64,000 nt of DNA from Plasmodium relictum. Its lineage: Eukaryota; Apicomplexa; Aconoidasida; Haemosporida; Plasmodiidae. This document shows, one piece after another, positions 47,179 to 57,422 of the stretch; within the stretch, counting starts at the first letter, position 1; the number at the start of each line of letters is the position of its first letter. Position numbers and translations under genes: made by a program. The stretch lies in assembly GCF_900005765.1 (NCBI RefSeq), contig NC_041680.1, positions 616,233 to 680,232 on the forward strand, written 5' to 3'. The notes below the pieces were generated by a model. That model was not told where the DNA came from. It worked only from the letters and a program-made list of their open reading frames with translations, and did no database searches.

Positions 47179-48352
47179 CATTTATTTCAATAGTTTTTAT
47201 TTTTATATCAGAAATTCTTTCAAATTTTTGTAAAATATACATATAATAAAAATAAAATGAATAAATTTAGAGTATTTTGAATTTTAAAAAATTTTTATTA
47301 TTTTTATCATTTTGTATTCATTTAAATTAGTTGATAATGTAAGAAAAATGTCTTTTTATTTATTAATATTTTATTTTAATTTTCTGTTTAACTCTTTTTA
47401 AAAAAAATTATTAAATTTTTGCATTTCAAGTCTTTAATTTTAAAACATATTTTAAAAAATAAAGTATATAAATGTAAATATTTGTGTATTTATATTACAT
47501 TCCTACATACCTTATATACTTTTCGTAGGTTATGACTTATAAATTTTTTTCATTTACGCAATTCTATTATAGTTTATTTTAAAATTACAATAATTTAATT
47601 TTTTTTACACATATCAAGGATTTATGCTAATATTTTTAATTCATATATTGATTAATTTATGATTTTTAATTGTCTTTAAGTACTATACGATATTCACAAT
47701 AAAATAAACCTACATATATTTATATAAAAATAATTACAGTATCTTTGTTATAAATAAATATACAAATTTTTGTTTTTTTTATTTATTAAATAGATTTGTT
47801 TTTTTATTAATTTTTTTTTGTATTTTAAATTTTATTGTCACTCATTACATAAAATATATATACTTGTATATATATATATATATATTAACATTTTTGTTAT
47901 TAGTATTTTATGAATTTTTACTTTAGAGTGAATAATACAAACTTTATTTTTTAATATTTTAAGTTTATTTTTAATCTTTCGTGAATATTTTAAATCAATA
48001 GTGGGCAAAAAAAAAAAAAATTAAGTTGCATGTTTTTATATGCATTTATTTAAAACTAAAAGAAAAGCAATTATTTATTAATAAAAAGATAGCAAAATAA
48101 AATTGTACTATAATAAAAAAACTGATTTTTATAATACATTTATGATTTATTAATTTGAAATTTATTAAAAAAAATTAATATAATTCACTTTATTCTAATA
48201 TATGCATAAGTTATTTCTAAAAAATTTTAAATTATTTTTTTTTTTTTTTAAGAAAAATAAATATATTCTAATTAATATATTATAGTAAACATACAAATAA
48301 TATCAAAATAATAAAGCGACAAACAAATAAGAAAAAAATACATAAAAAAAAC

Positions 48353-51300
48353 ATGATTTTAGTAAAACAATATAGTTTTAACATATTCAAAAATTCTACT
48401 TTAGATTTATGTAGACGGGGAAAAAAAGAGGAATTGTGTTACAATTTTGAAAATGTGAGCTTATTAGACTTTAAAAATAAGGAATATAAAGAAATTTCTA
48501 TACATTCAGATTTATTCTATTTTTTAAAATTATATTCAAATATAGACTTCAAAAATGTGGTTAATGATTGGGTATATTCATTAGTAATAGATGGAAAATT
48601 ATATTTAGGATATCACATATCATCATTTATATTTTTAGTAGAAGCAGATTTTGACTACAGTACATCTGAAAAAAATGAACATTTATCAAGTGGCACTGGT
48701 CTATCAAAAAAAATTCATAAGGATTATATGAAATTTAAAAAAGAAAATTATAGTATTTTTAAAAGGTATATAGAAGTAAAAAATATCAAAAATTTTTATA
48801 ATTTGATTAGTAATATAAATTTAAATAAAAAAAATGAAAATAGTAATAAAGAACATCATAAAAATTGTAATTTACTTAGAAGAGATTATAATAATTTTTC
48901 ATATTCATTAGGAAATAAAAACGATGAATTTCATTCAGGTTGTTACTATATAGATATTTTTAATATATATCTTTTTTCAATGTTTGATAATATTAGTCAA
49001 AAAATTATTTTGAGTATATTTCCAGTTCAAAAATATGGATTAGAAAAAGCTAAAAAAATGGCTCTAAGTTTTGGAAAATATGAAGATTTTATAAGAAAGT
49101 TAATTGAAGAAAGAAAAACTTATCCTATACATTTTCTAAGTTTAAAGATGATGGATAATGCAAATAATGAAATGAATAACAATTCTTCAAGTAACATGAA
49201 TACAAATTCTAATAACGAGAATATATTCTATTTTTTTCCAAAATCTTTGAAAAAAAAAAAATATAATTCTAGGTTTTTTACAAAGCATAAAAAAATTCAT
49301 ACTTTAAAAAAATATATTTCAAAAAAAAATTATGATATTCATATAAACTTTTCATATGAAAAAAATAACCATATTTTTTTAGAATATAAATATTTTGGGC
49401 TTAATAAACAATTAGGAATAATTAAAAAATTAAGATTTTTGTATAAAAATAATAAAGACAAAATATTATTAAAGAAAAAATACATAATAGAGAATAAACA
49501 AATTAAACCAGAACATATAGAATTAATAATTAATAGAAGAAAAGTTATGCATTTAGATAAATATCCAAAAAATATTACTTTAGAAGAAAATAATGATAAT
49601 GTTTTTAATATTTTTAAATGGAAGCATAATTTAGAGGAACAATTAATAACAAAAGAAAATGTATTGTATTCTAAAAATCAAAAAATGCATAAATTGAACT
49701 TTAGAAAAATAAGAAAGCATCCTATTATGGAAAGTAATGAATTAAAAGAATTCTTAATTTTTAAGTTATTAAACAAGAAAAATAATTATTTAGGTAATAA
49801 GGATTTTAATGGAAAGGATAAGAATATATTAATAGCATGTTCAAAAACAAATACTTTTTTAAAACCTAAACATTTTTTAAAAATTAAAGATGAAATATGC
49901 AATAAAAATAATCTCTTTAATGATCTTGCATATACAAAAAAAGGGAAATTTCTTTTGAAATTTTTATTATATTTTTTATATAAATTTAATTCATTTATTT
50001 TAAAATATAACAAAAATATGGAGAAATTATTTTCTTTTATGCGCCACAATTACAACTTAATAAAAAAGAGCAAACAGAAAGAATTATTTAAAAAATTTAT
50101 TTTTTGCTTTTATAAGTCTTTAATATTAAAAATTTCCAAAAATATAATTAAAAAAAATAAATATAAAATTTTAAAAAAAAATTCTTCAAATAATTTTCCT
50201 AATTCAAAACAGAGGAATAATTGTGAAATATATTTCCGAGGTAACACTATGAAAAAAAAATATTTTTATTTTTACAAAATATATAATTTGCTTAAATTAA
50301 AAAAGAATAAGGGTATATTTAGAAGTATTCAAAATTTTTATATTCATTTTTGTTTATTCATTCCAAAAAGTAATGATTTAGAAGAAAAAAAACTAGCGGA
50401 AAATTTGGAATATATTTTTATAAAAGGGTTAAAAGAAATTAAATTGAGAAATATAAATTCAGAAGAAAAGGAATATTCAGAATATATGGAATCATTTTAT
50501 AATGGTAGTAATTTTAGAAGCTGTAATAATTACCGAACAAAATTTTTTACGGAGTTTATAAGCAATAATTACTCTGAAGAAAATATTGAAAATAATGATA
50601 GCTCATATATAAATGAGAATAATAATGATTTTACATGTAATAAAAGTATAAATTATAAATATTTAAAAGAATACCACCACCATACTGTATTAGATAATGA
50701 GAACAATCAAGGTGAAAATGAAAATAGACATATTAATAAGAGTAATAATGGAGGTAATTATAATAATGGTGAAAACATCCAAAATAGTAATAACGACAAT
50801 ACTAACAATAGTAACAACAACAATACTAATAATAATAACAACAATAGTAATAACAGCAATAGTAGTAATAACAACAATAGTAATAACAACAATAGTAGCA
50901 ACAATGATAGTAACAACAACAGAAACAACGACAACAGTAATGGTAGTAGTAATAATAATAATAATAATAATAACAATAATAATAATAGTAACAATAATAA
51001 TAACAGCAATGATGATAATAACAATGACAAGGAAAATGATGAAGATAATGAGAATGAAGAATCTAATGAAAATGAAGATGAAAATGAAGAATATAACAGT
51101 AATAATGAAATTAATAGTAATGATAATTACAGGTATGATGAAAGAGATAGCAACAATGAAAATGAGAATAAAAAAAATATTAATGGAGAATTTAAAAATG
51201 GGAACAAATATAATAATAACACTAACAAAAGTGAGATCAGCACAAATTATTTCGAAAATAGTTGCAATATAAGTGTAAATAATAGTCATAATGAATGTTA

Positions 51301-52789
51301 TGAAGAAAATAGTCAGTTATATAGTCACAATGAGGAAGGATTTACAGTAAATACGAATCTTACGAATCATAAATCTAGTACACCAAACGGAGCATTTTTT
51401 GATAATATGGCTAATGGAAATAATATTGATAATGAAAATAACAACTGCGATAATGTTTTTAATAGTATTAATAGTTATCTTAATAATTACGTGGAAAATA
51501 ATAAAAGTAATATGAATTCATTTAATCAGGATACTTACAGTAATAATGATGAAAATATATCAAACAATTCTTTAAGTGTACCAAACAGATTAATAGACAA
51601 TACTTTATTAAATAATTATAATGAAAATATTGTAGAATCCAATAAGGCAAATGAAAATGTTAAAGAGGAAGTTAATGAGGCTTTTGATCATGATTTTTTC
51701 AAAATAAAAAAAAACAATACTGACCAACATAAGAATATAGAACCCGGTGTACAAAAAAAAATAACTAAAAAAAGAAATAAGGTAAAGACTGAAAAAAGTA
51801 GTAAAAGTTTGGATGATGAAAAAAAGGAAGTATTGAATAAAGTTTCTCAAATAACAAGAGTAGGTGGTGTTTGTTTTGATAAAAATAGACAGAGATGGAT
51901 AGCCCATTGGAAGATTGATGGAAAATATCACAAACATTACTTTCCCATAAGTCAGTATGGTTTTGAAAATGCTAGAGAACGAGCTGTTAACTGTAGAAAG
52001 CAAGCAGAAAAACTTTTCAATTTACCTGAAATACAGCCAAGAAATAGGTGGAACCAAATAAAAGTTAATGGAACATCTCATTTAAAAAAAGCAGCTAAGT
52101 TACCAAGATGTGAAGGAGTTGGTTATGATGAATTGTCTCAGAGTTGGGTAAGTACGTTTGTTGTTCATAAAAAATTTTCTATTGATGAATTCGGATTTTA
52201 TGGAGCAAGGGATAAGGCCATTTATTGCAGAAAAGCTTTTGAAAAAGTAAATGCTAATGATAATTATGAATGGCTACTTAAGGATAAATTGGGAATAAGT
52301 GAGAAAGAGAAAAATGACTTATCTGATTTAATAAATATAGATAAAAGTACATTAGAAAGCAATGAAGTAGGAAATAAAGTAAAAAGCGCTTGTGAAAAAA
52401 TACAAGTCAAAGATGAGTCCCCTTCTGAACAGAATAATGAGAACTCTTCCGACGTAAAAATATCAAATGAACAATATCTAAAAATAACACAGGAAGCCAT
52501 TGAAATGATTTTAAATAATATAAAGCATAAGTCCTTACCTGAAATAAAATTGAAATTAATTGATAAGCAGAAATTTGAAAATTATAATACTTTACTTGAT
52601 AAGCATTTTAAATTTATAACATCTGTTAAAAATATTTCTCAACTACGACCTTATATATCTTTATTTCATAAATTTATTATTTATCATACTCTTCCTCATA
52701 ATATTTCTTTAAGGAAGCAGTTATTTATTATTGAAGCTCTTGAGTGGTCATCGTTTTTTTCTGGTGCTGCTAACCAAAAAATTGATTAA
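48353..52789 (+). CDS. AP2-L: ApiAP2 transcription factor AP2-L
   Basis: Plant-like AP2 DNA-binding factor; the orthologue at this syntenic position is AP2-L, known from rodent malaria to be required for liver-stage development. Single exon of 1478 residues. A clear AP2 domain lies at about 1168-1230 (GGVCFDKNRQRWIAHW, then HYFPISQYGFENARERAVNC); a second, shorter AP2-like unit follows at about 1251-1297 (GVGYDELSQSWVSTF, FSIDEFGFYGARDKAIYC). The C-terminal about 100 residues (TQEAIEMILNNIK to EALEWSSFF) fit the ACDC domain typical of ApiAP2 proteins. A degenerate AP2-like piece may lie near 200-250 (FPVQKYGLEKAKKMAL). The middle has a long Asn/Ser run (about 800-890) and an acidic Asn/Glu segment. 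A basic KKITKKRNKVKTEK just before the AP2 could be a nuclear signal. The name rests on synteny plus domains. Confidence 0.92.
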   Translation: MILVKQYSFNIFKNSTLDLCRRGKKEELCYNFENVSLLDFKNKEYKEISIHSDLFYFLKLYSNIDFKNVVNDWVYSLVIDGKLYLGYHISSFIFLVEADFDYSTSEKNEHLSSGTGLSKKIHKDYMKFKKENYSIFKRYIEVKNIKNFYNLISNINLNKKNENSNKEHHKNCNLLRRDYNNFSYSLGNKNDEFHSGCYYIDIFNIYLFSMFDNISQKIILSIFPVQKYGLEKAKKMALSFGKYEDFIRKLIEERKTYPIHFLSLKMMDNANNEMNNNSSSNMNTNSNNENIFYFFPKSLKKKKYNSRFFTKHKKIHTLKKYISKKNYDIHINFSYEKNNHIFLEYKYFGLNKQLGIIKKLRFLYKNNKDKILLKKKYIIENKQIKPEHIELIINRRKVMHLDKYPKNITLEENNDNVFNIFKWKHNLEEQLITKENVLYSKNQKMHKLNFRKIRKHPIMESNELKEFLIFKLLNKKNNYLGNKDFNGKDKNILIACSKTNTFLKPKHFLKIKDEICNKNNLFNDLAYTKKGKFLLKFLLYFLYKFNSFILKYNKNMEKLFSFMRHNYNLIKKSKQKELFKKFIFCFYKSLILKISKNIIKKNKYKILKKNSSNNFPNSKQRNNCEIYFRGNTMKKKYFYFYKIYNLLKLKKNKGIFRSIQNFYIHFCLFIPKSNDLEEKKLAENLEYIFIKGLKEIKLRNINSEEKEYSEYMESFYNGSNFRSCNNYRTKFFTEFISNNYSEENIENNDSSYINENNNDFTCNKSINYKYLKEYHHHTVLDNENNQGENENRHINKSNNGGNYNNGENIQNSNNDNTNNSNNNNTNNNNNNSNNSNSSNNNNSNNNNSSNNDSNNNRNNDNSNGSSNNNNNNNNNNNNSNNNNNSNDDNNNDKENDEDNENEESNENEDENEEYNSNNEINSNDNYRYDERDSNNENENKKNINGEFKNGNKYNNNTNKSEISTNYFENSCNISVNNSHNECYEENSQLYSHNEEGFTVNTNLTNHKSSTPNGAFFDNMANGNNIDNENNNCDNVFNSINSYLNNYVENNKSNMNSFNQDTYSNNDENISNNSLSVPNRLIDNTLLNNYNENIVESNKANENVKEEVNEAFDHDFFKIKKNNTDQHKNIEPGVQKKITKKRNKVKTEKSSKSLDDEKKEVLNKVSQITRVGGVCFDKNRQRWIAHWKIDGKYHKHYFPISQYGFENARERAVNCRKQAEKLFNLPEIQPRNRWNQIKVNGTSHLKKAAKLPRCEGVGYDELSQSWVSTFVVHKKFSIDEFGFYGARDKAIYCRKAFEKVNANDNYEWLLKDKLGISEKEKNDLSDLINIDKSTLESNEVGNKVKSACEKIQVKDESPSEQNNENSSDVKISNEQYLKITQEAIEMILNNIKHKSLPEIKLKLIDKQKFENYNTLLDKHFKFITSVKNISQLRPYISLFHKFIIYHTLPHNISLRKQLFIIEALEWSSFFSGAANQKID
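50740..51010 (+). repeat. Asn/Ser trinucleotide repeat inside AP2-L
   Basis: A stretch of AAT/AAC and AGT/AGC codons encoding a long Asn run interspersed with Ser. It produces open frames in several other phases (poly-Leu, poly-Ile/Thr/Val) that are artefacts of the repeat. Such tracts are typical of Plasmodium proteins and are often polymorphic in length. Confidence 0.9.
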
Positions 52790-53906
52790 ATTTATTTTTT
52801 TGCACCTTTGAATTTAAAGTAAGGCAAAAAAGAAAAAAAAAAAAAAAGTATTATTCTATATTTTAAGAAATTCCTAAAAAAAAAAAAAAATTTGTATATA
52901 TTAACTTTTTAATCTTTTTGAAATAATTTATGAATAAAAAAAAAGATTTTTTAAGAAATTTTGCTTGAACGAAAAATTAAAGTTTTTAATAAAATTCTTT
53001 TTTTTTTTTTTTAAGGTTACTGAAAATTGCTTTTAATTTTATATTAAAAAAAAAAATATATTGCTTTATTAATTATCCCAATAAACTTTTTTAAATATTT
53101 TTTATTTTTTTTAATCATGCATACGTGAGATTATTTTAGTTGTTTATATTAAACTTTTCAATATTAAACTAATTAGAATTATTTACATATATATATATAT
53201 ATAAATACTTAAAAATAATTTTTTCGTAATAATACGTGATGCTAAAAAAGAAAAATTAATGGTTTGATTATGTAAAATTAGTAAAAAAATTTTAAAATGT
53301 TTTTGTAAACTTTATAAACCATATGTAATTAATGGAAAATTATTCTGTTGATATTGCATTCTAAATTATATATAATTTTAATAAAGAAAGGAAAATATAA
53401 AGATTAAATAAAATAACTTTTTTTCATATAACTTTTTTCTTGTACATATATATATAAAGATTTTTTATTAAAAAAAAAAGAACAAGTCAAAACAAATTTT
53501 GAATATTTTTTTTTAGCTAGGTTGAACTATAATTGCACACTTTTTTCCTTTTTTTTTCTTTTGTATAAATATTCTGTTACCAAAAAAAAAAAAAAAATAA
53601 AATAAAATAAATAAATAAATATTAAAATATTATAACATTTTAAGTTTTTTTATAAAACTATATATAGAAATTTTTTTTTCCATATTTTTCATCTTATTTG
53701 AATATTATTTATATATACACTTTTAAAGAAACTACTGATACATTTTTTTGTTTACTGCCAACATTTTTTTTTTCTATAACTTCTATTTAAAAATCAAAAT
53801 AATAAAATAAAAACAAGTATGAAGAATAAAAAACAGTACTAGTAAAGATTCTTTTTATTATTTAATACTGTTTTTCTTTTTCCTTTTACATTAGTAATGC
53901 ATAAAA
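52790..53906. other. Intergenic AP2-L 3' / small five-exon gene 5'
   Basis: 1.1 kb of A/T-rich DNA with one CATGCA at 53116-53121 and a (TA)n run near 53187-53204. It holds the AP2-L 3' flank and the next gene's promoter. No other feature recognised. Confidence 0.6.
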
Positions 53907-55697
53907 ATGGAAATATGCTGTAAGAACACAATAAATCAAGTTAAAGGTATAAATTATTCATTTAAGAAAAAAAGAAATTATATTGTTATCATTTTCTTTT
54001 TATCTTTTATTTTTAGAATTAATAAAAAAAATTAAAAAGAATTAATTTTATATTTTTATAATGTAAATTCTTTTATTCATCTATTATTTTTTTTAGAATC
54101 AGCTCCTGTTAAAGAGGAAAATGGTAAAAAATTTTGTAAATTAAAATATGCAAAAATTTTGATAAAAAAAAAAATAATAAATGATTAATAAATCATCTTA
54201 TATATACTTATTCATAAAAGTAAATAATTGAACATATTAGTTACTAAATTAATATATATATATATATATATATAAGAAATCCTATATTTTTTATAAAATA
54301 TATGAGATAAATGATTTATAATTTTAAAAGGAAATTACTCCTGAAAAGTATAATTCATACACATTTCTAGTTATTAAAAAATTGAAAACTTAGTACTGAT
54401 ATAAATTAAAAGCATGCAAATTCTTTTTGTAACATACCATCAAAATTTTGAAATGTACTTTATATACTTAATTCTGAATACGATTTTATAAAAATTTTCA
54501 TAAATTTTTATATTTAATAAATTTCTATTTATCTCCAAACTATATTAGTGATTCACGAGATGATTTTTATTTTATTTTTTTTTAATTTTAAATGTGCTCT
54601 ATTTATTAATTATTTTCATTTTATTAAAAGAAAACTGATGTAGGAAAATTCTATTTTCCATAATATAACATGCATTTTATTTTATAAATTTGTTTAGTTA
54701 TCCTTAATTACTTGCATTATCATTTAAATAATAAAATTTATTTAATTATTTTATATATATAAATAATTTAATCCATATTTGAAAATAAAATTTAATAGTT
54801 AATATCTGTTGTATATAAAATTATTTACAACTTGAAAAAAAAAACTTTTTTTTCTTATTTTACGTTATTTTTAAAAAAAAATTAAATAAAATTATTAATA
54901 TATTTTTATTGTAATCTTATATAAATGGCAGAAGACAAAGGTGCTTATTTGATTTTTGATAGTGCATCAAATGGTTCGTTATTTATTGTGTGGAAAAGAG
55001 AGAAAGTGGAGAATGCTTTAATGTTTATAAAACCTACAAAACCTGTTCCAGAATTTAAATTTACTAATCATAATGGGAAATCAGAATTAATTAGAAATTT
55101 ACAAGTAAAATTAAATAAAAAAAAAGAAAGATAGAAAAAATATGCTTATTTTACTCTATTATTTTTTTTTTTTTTCTTTCATATTATCTTTTTTTTCCTT
55201 TTAGTCTGATAAAAAATTGTTTTATTCCGGATTATGTCAATTTATTAAAGAAGCAAGGGATATAAAGGGAGAGGTAAGTTTATTACCACACTTAGATGAA
55301 TCATCTCCCATAAAAGTGGACATATATTTTTTAAAAGGAAACAATGTATGTTTAAGGAATTAAAACAATTTAATTATATATATATTAATAATTCAATTAC
55401 AATCATGGATATTATATTGTTTTAGTTTACATATTTAGAAAATTTAAGAATAAAATATACAACTGTTAAATTGAGTTAATATTTTATATTTTTTTTTTTT
55501 TTATCTTTTGATATTTTTTTTAAATAAATCATCTTTAATAGGTCTCATCAGTTAAAGTAGGTACATCTTTTTTTGCTCATGAAGTTGATGCTGTAAGTAT
55601 TTTACCAAAAGGATCAAGTTCATTAATGGTTAAGACTATAAAGAAAGATATGTTTGTGTGTAGAGGAAATACAGAAGGTGCTAGTATTAGTTTCTGA
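53907..55697 (+). CDS. Small five-exon protein, tentatively immune-mapped-protein-like
   Basis: Hand-built model: exons 53907-53946, 54097-54123, 54932-55104, 55205-55345 and 55542-55697; introns are GT-AG and phases 1, 1, 0, 0 agree, giving 178 residues. The first exon starts MEICCKNT, with a Cys pair that could be palmitoylated; there is no Gly2 for myristoylation. The body reads EDKGAYLIFDSASNGSLFIVW, later SDKKLFYSGLCQFIKEA, VDIYFLKGNN|VSSVKVG and a C-terminus KDMFVCRGNTEGASISF. No transmembrane segment. The alternating beta-like pattern, the acyl-type N-terminus and the position next to AP2-L recall the apicomplexan immune-mapped proteins, which are membrane-associated surface or pellicle antigens; this is tentative. 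Exons 3-5 are firm. Exons 1-2 are inferred, and an ATG at 54925 in the frame of exon 3 is an alternative start. Confidence 0.65.
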
Positions 55698-57422
55698 AAA
55701 CTTTTTTTCTAAATTTATATATACATATATACTTGTTTTTTCTTATATATATATTTATAAATTTCATATTTATGAAAAGCTTTTAATATGCCTTATGAAT
55801 TTTTTTATTTTTTTTTTTTTTAACTCCATTTTTTTAGTATGAATATAATTATAGATAAAAAATAAATATATATACACAAATATATTAAACACAAATAATA
55901 AAAATATTTCATATTAAAAAATTAAAACTTGTAAAATCAAACAGTTTTACTATTAATTTCAATATATTATTTTTTTTTTTTTGTTTCCTTTTTTAAAGTA
56001 TAGATTTATTGAATATATTAGGTACTTTAATACAAAAAAAAAAAAAAAAATTAAAGTTTATCTTTTAGATGAATATTACAAATTAGCATTTTATGTGATA
56101 TTCTGTTTTTGTTTCATAATGATTAGTTTCTAATAGTTTATAAAAATAAAATATCAATAAATTTTGAATACTTAAATCCTAAGTATTTATATAATACAGT
56201 TAAAATAAATTTCATTTGCTATATATATGGCTGTAAAATACTAAAAATATTTTCTAATTTACTAATGTGTGTTTAATAGTAGAAATAGATGTTGTTAATT
56301 TATTAATTTTTTCTATTAAATAATGAAGAAAAAAATAAAATAACAAGATACATTTAGGTATTTCTAAACATTTCTTATAAAATATAATGTGTACTTCATA
56401 TGAAGTTAGGATAAAAATGACTTTAACTAAATTTTTATATATTAAATAATAAAATATTAAAACTATTACAAAAAAAAGAAAAATTTTATATTAAAAACTA
56501 TAATGTAAGAAGTTAAAAAAATAAAAATAAAAACTAACAACTTATCAAACAAATAAGAAAAATATAGATGATTAATAAATAATTAAAATATAATTCATTT
56601 GCAGAATACATAAATACAAGTTTAAATTTTTGAAAGAAATGGAAAAAAAAAAGGGAAAAAATAAGATAAATAATTAAGAACAGGAAGAAAAAAAAAAAAA
56701 AAAATAAAATAAAATAAAATAAAAAAAATAAAAATAAAAATAAAATAAAATAAAAAAAATAAAAATAAAAATAAAAATAAAAATAAAAATAAAAATAAAA
56801 ATAAAATAAAATAAAATAAAAAAAATAAAAATAAAAAAGTATTTAGTAAAAATAACGAACAATTTGAAGAAAAAAAAAGTGAAATATATAATATATATTA
56901 AATAAAGATTTTTCTTATTATATATTTTTAAATAAATGCATTTTTCAAATATAAAAAATAAAAGTTTTACAAATAATAAATTATTTACTTTTTCATTATC
57001 CTTATTTTATTAATTTTATTTTTATTGTATTTTGTTTGTGCGATATATATTATGCACCAAAAAAAACAAGACAAAATGATATATTATATATACATATATA
57101 TAATGAAATAAGTTTAAATGAAATTAAAACTTTATTATTTTTAAGAATTCAACTTGAAATATATTAGCTGTACTTTTTCACAAAATATTTAATCTTTTTC
57201 ATTTATCCTACAACAAATTTTTATTAGTAATTTAGAAAAGATATTCATATAAATAAAATAAAAGGTATTAAAAATTAAATTTTGTGAAGAAAAAATATAC
57301 ACATAAAAAAAAAAAAAAAAAAAGTTAATACAAAAACACAAATTTTAAATCTTAAAATTTTCATTATAGACTCAATGAATATTTCTTTTTTTTTTTAAAG
57401 AGAAGACGAAAATTTCTAGGTT
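55698..57422. other. Convergent intergenic region with A-rich array
   Basis: 1.7 kb between the 3' end of the small five-exon gene and the 3' end of the multi-AP2 gene. The main feature is the A-rich array at 56701-56838; the rest is A/T-rich without coding character. If the gene order diverges from P. falciparum it does so here or within the following gene. Confidence 0.55.
56701..56838. repeat. AAAAT/AAAAAT minisatellite
   Basis: About 138 bases of tandem AAAAT and AAAAAT units, with some slightly longer A runs. Its reverse-strand translation is a spurious Phe/Ile/Tyr-rich frame. Low-complexity A-rich arrays of this sort are common in Plasmodium intergenic DNA. Confidence 0.9.

Larger units (their letters stand above)
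42801..48352. other. 5.5-kb divergent intergenic region upstream of AP2-L
   Basis: The longest gene-free stretch here, between the 5' ends of AP-4 beta (-) and AP2-L (+). I see no exon with coding character. It contains five TGCATG/CATGCA hexamers (44201, 45383, 45911, 46530, 48027), a 14-bp palindrome (44596-44609), inverted repeats (45065-45240), two long (TA)n arrays and A/T pentanucleotide-like tracts near 44217-44290. ApiAP2 genes often have long 5' leaders, so much of this may be transcribed. No tRNA or snRNA signature was recognised. Confidence 0.6.

Noticed and set aside
42801-48352. Centromere
   Set aside because: The region is AT-rich but includes more complex patches and regulatory-like motifs; it does not show the uniform near-pure AT block expected of a Plasmodium centromere.
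50690-51289. Long opposite-strand and other-phase frames (poly-Ile/Val/Thr, poly-Leu) across the AP2-L Asn run
   Set aside because: They are frame shadows of a trinucleotide repeat; the Asn/Ser frame is continuous with the AP2 domain.
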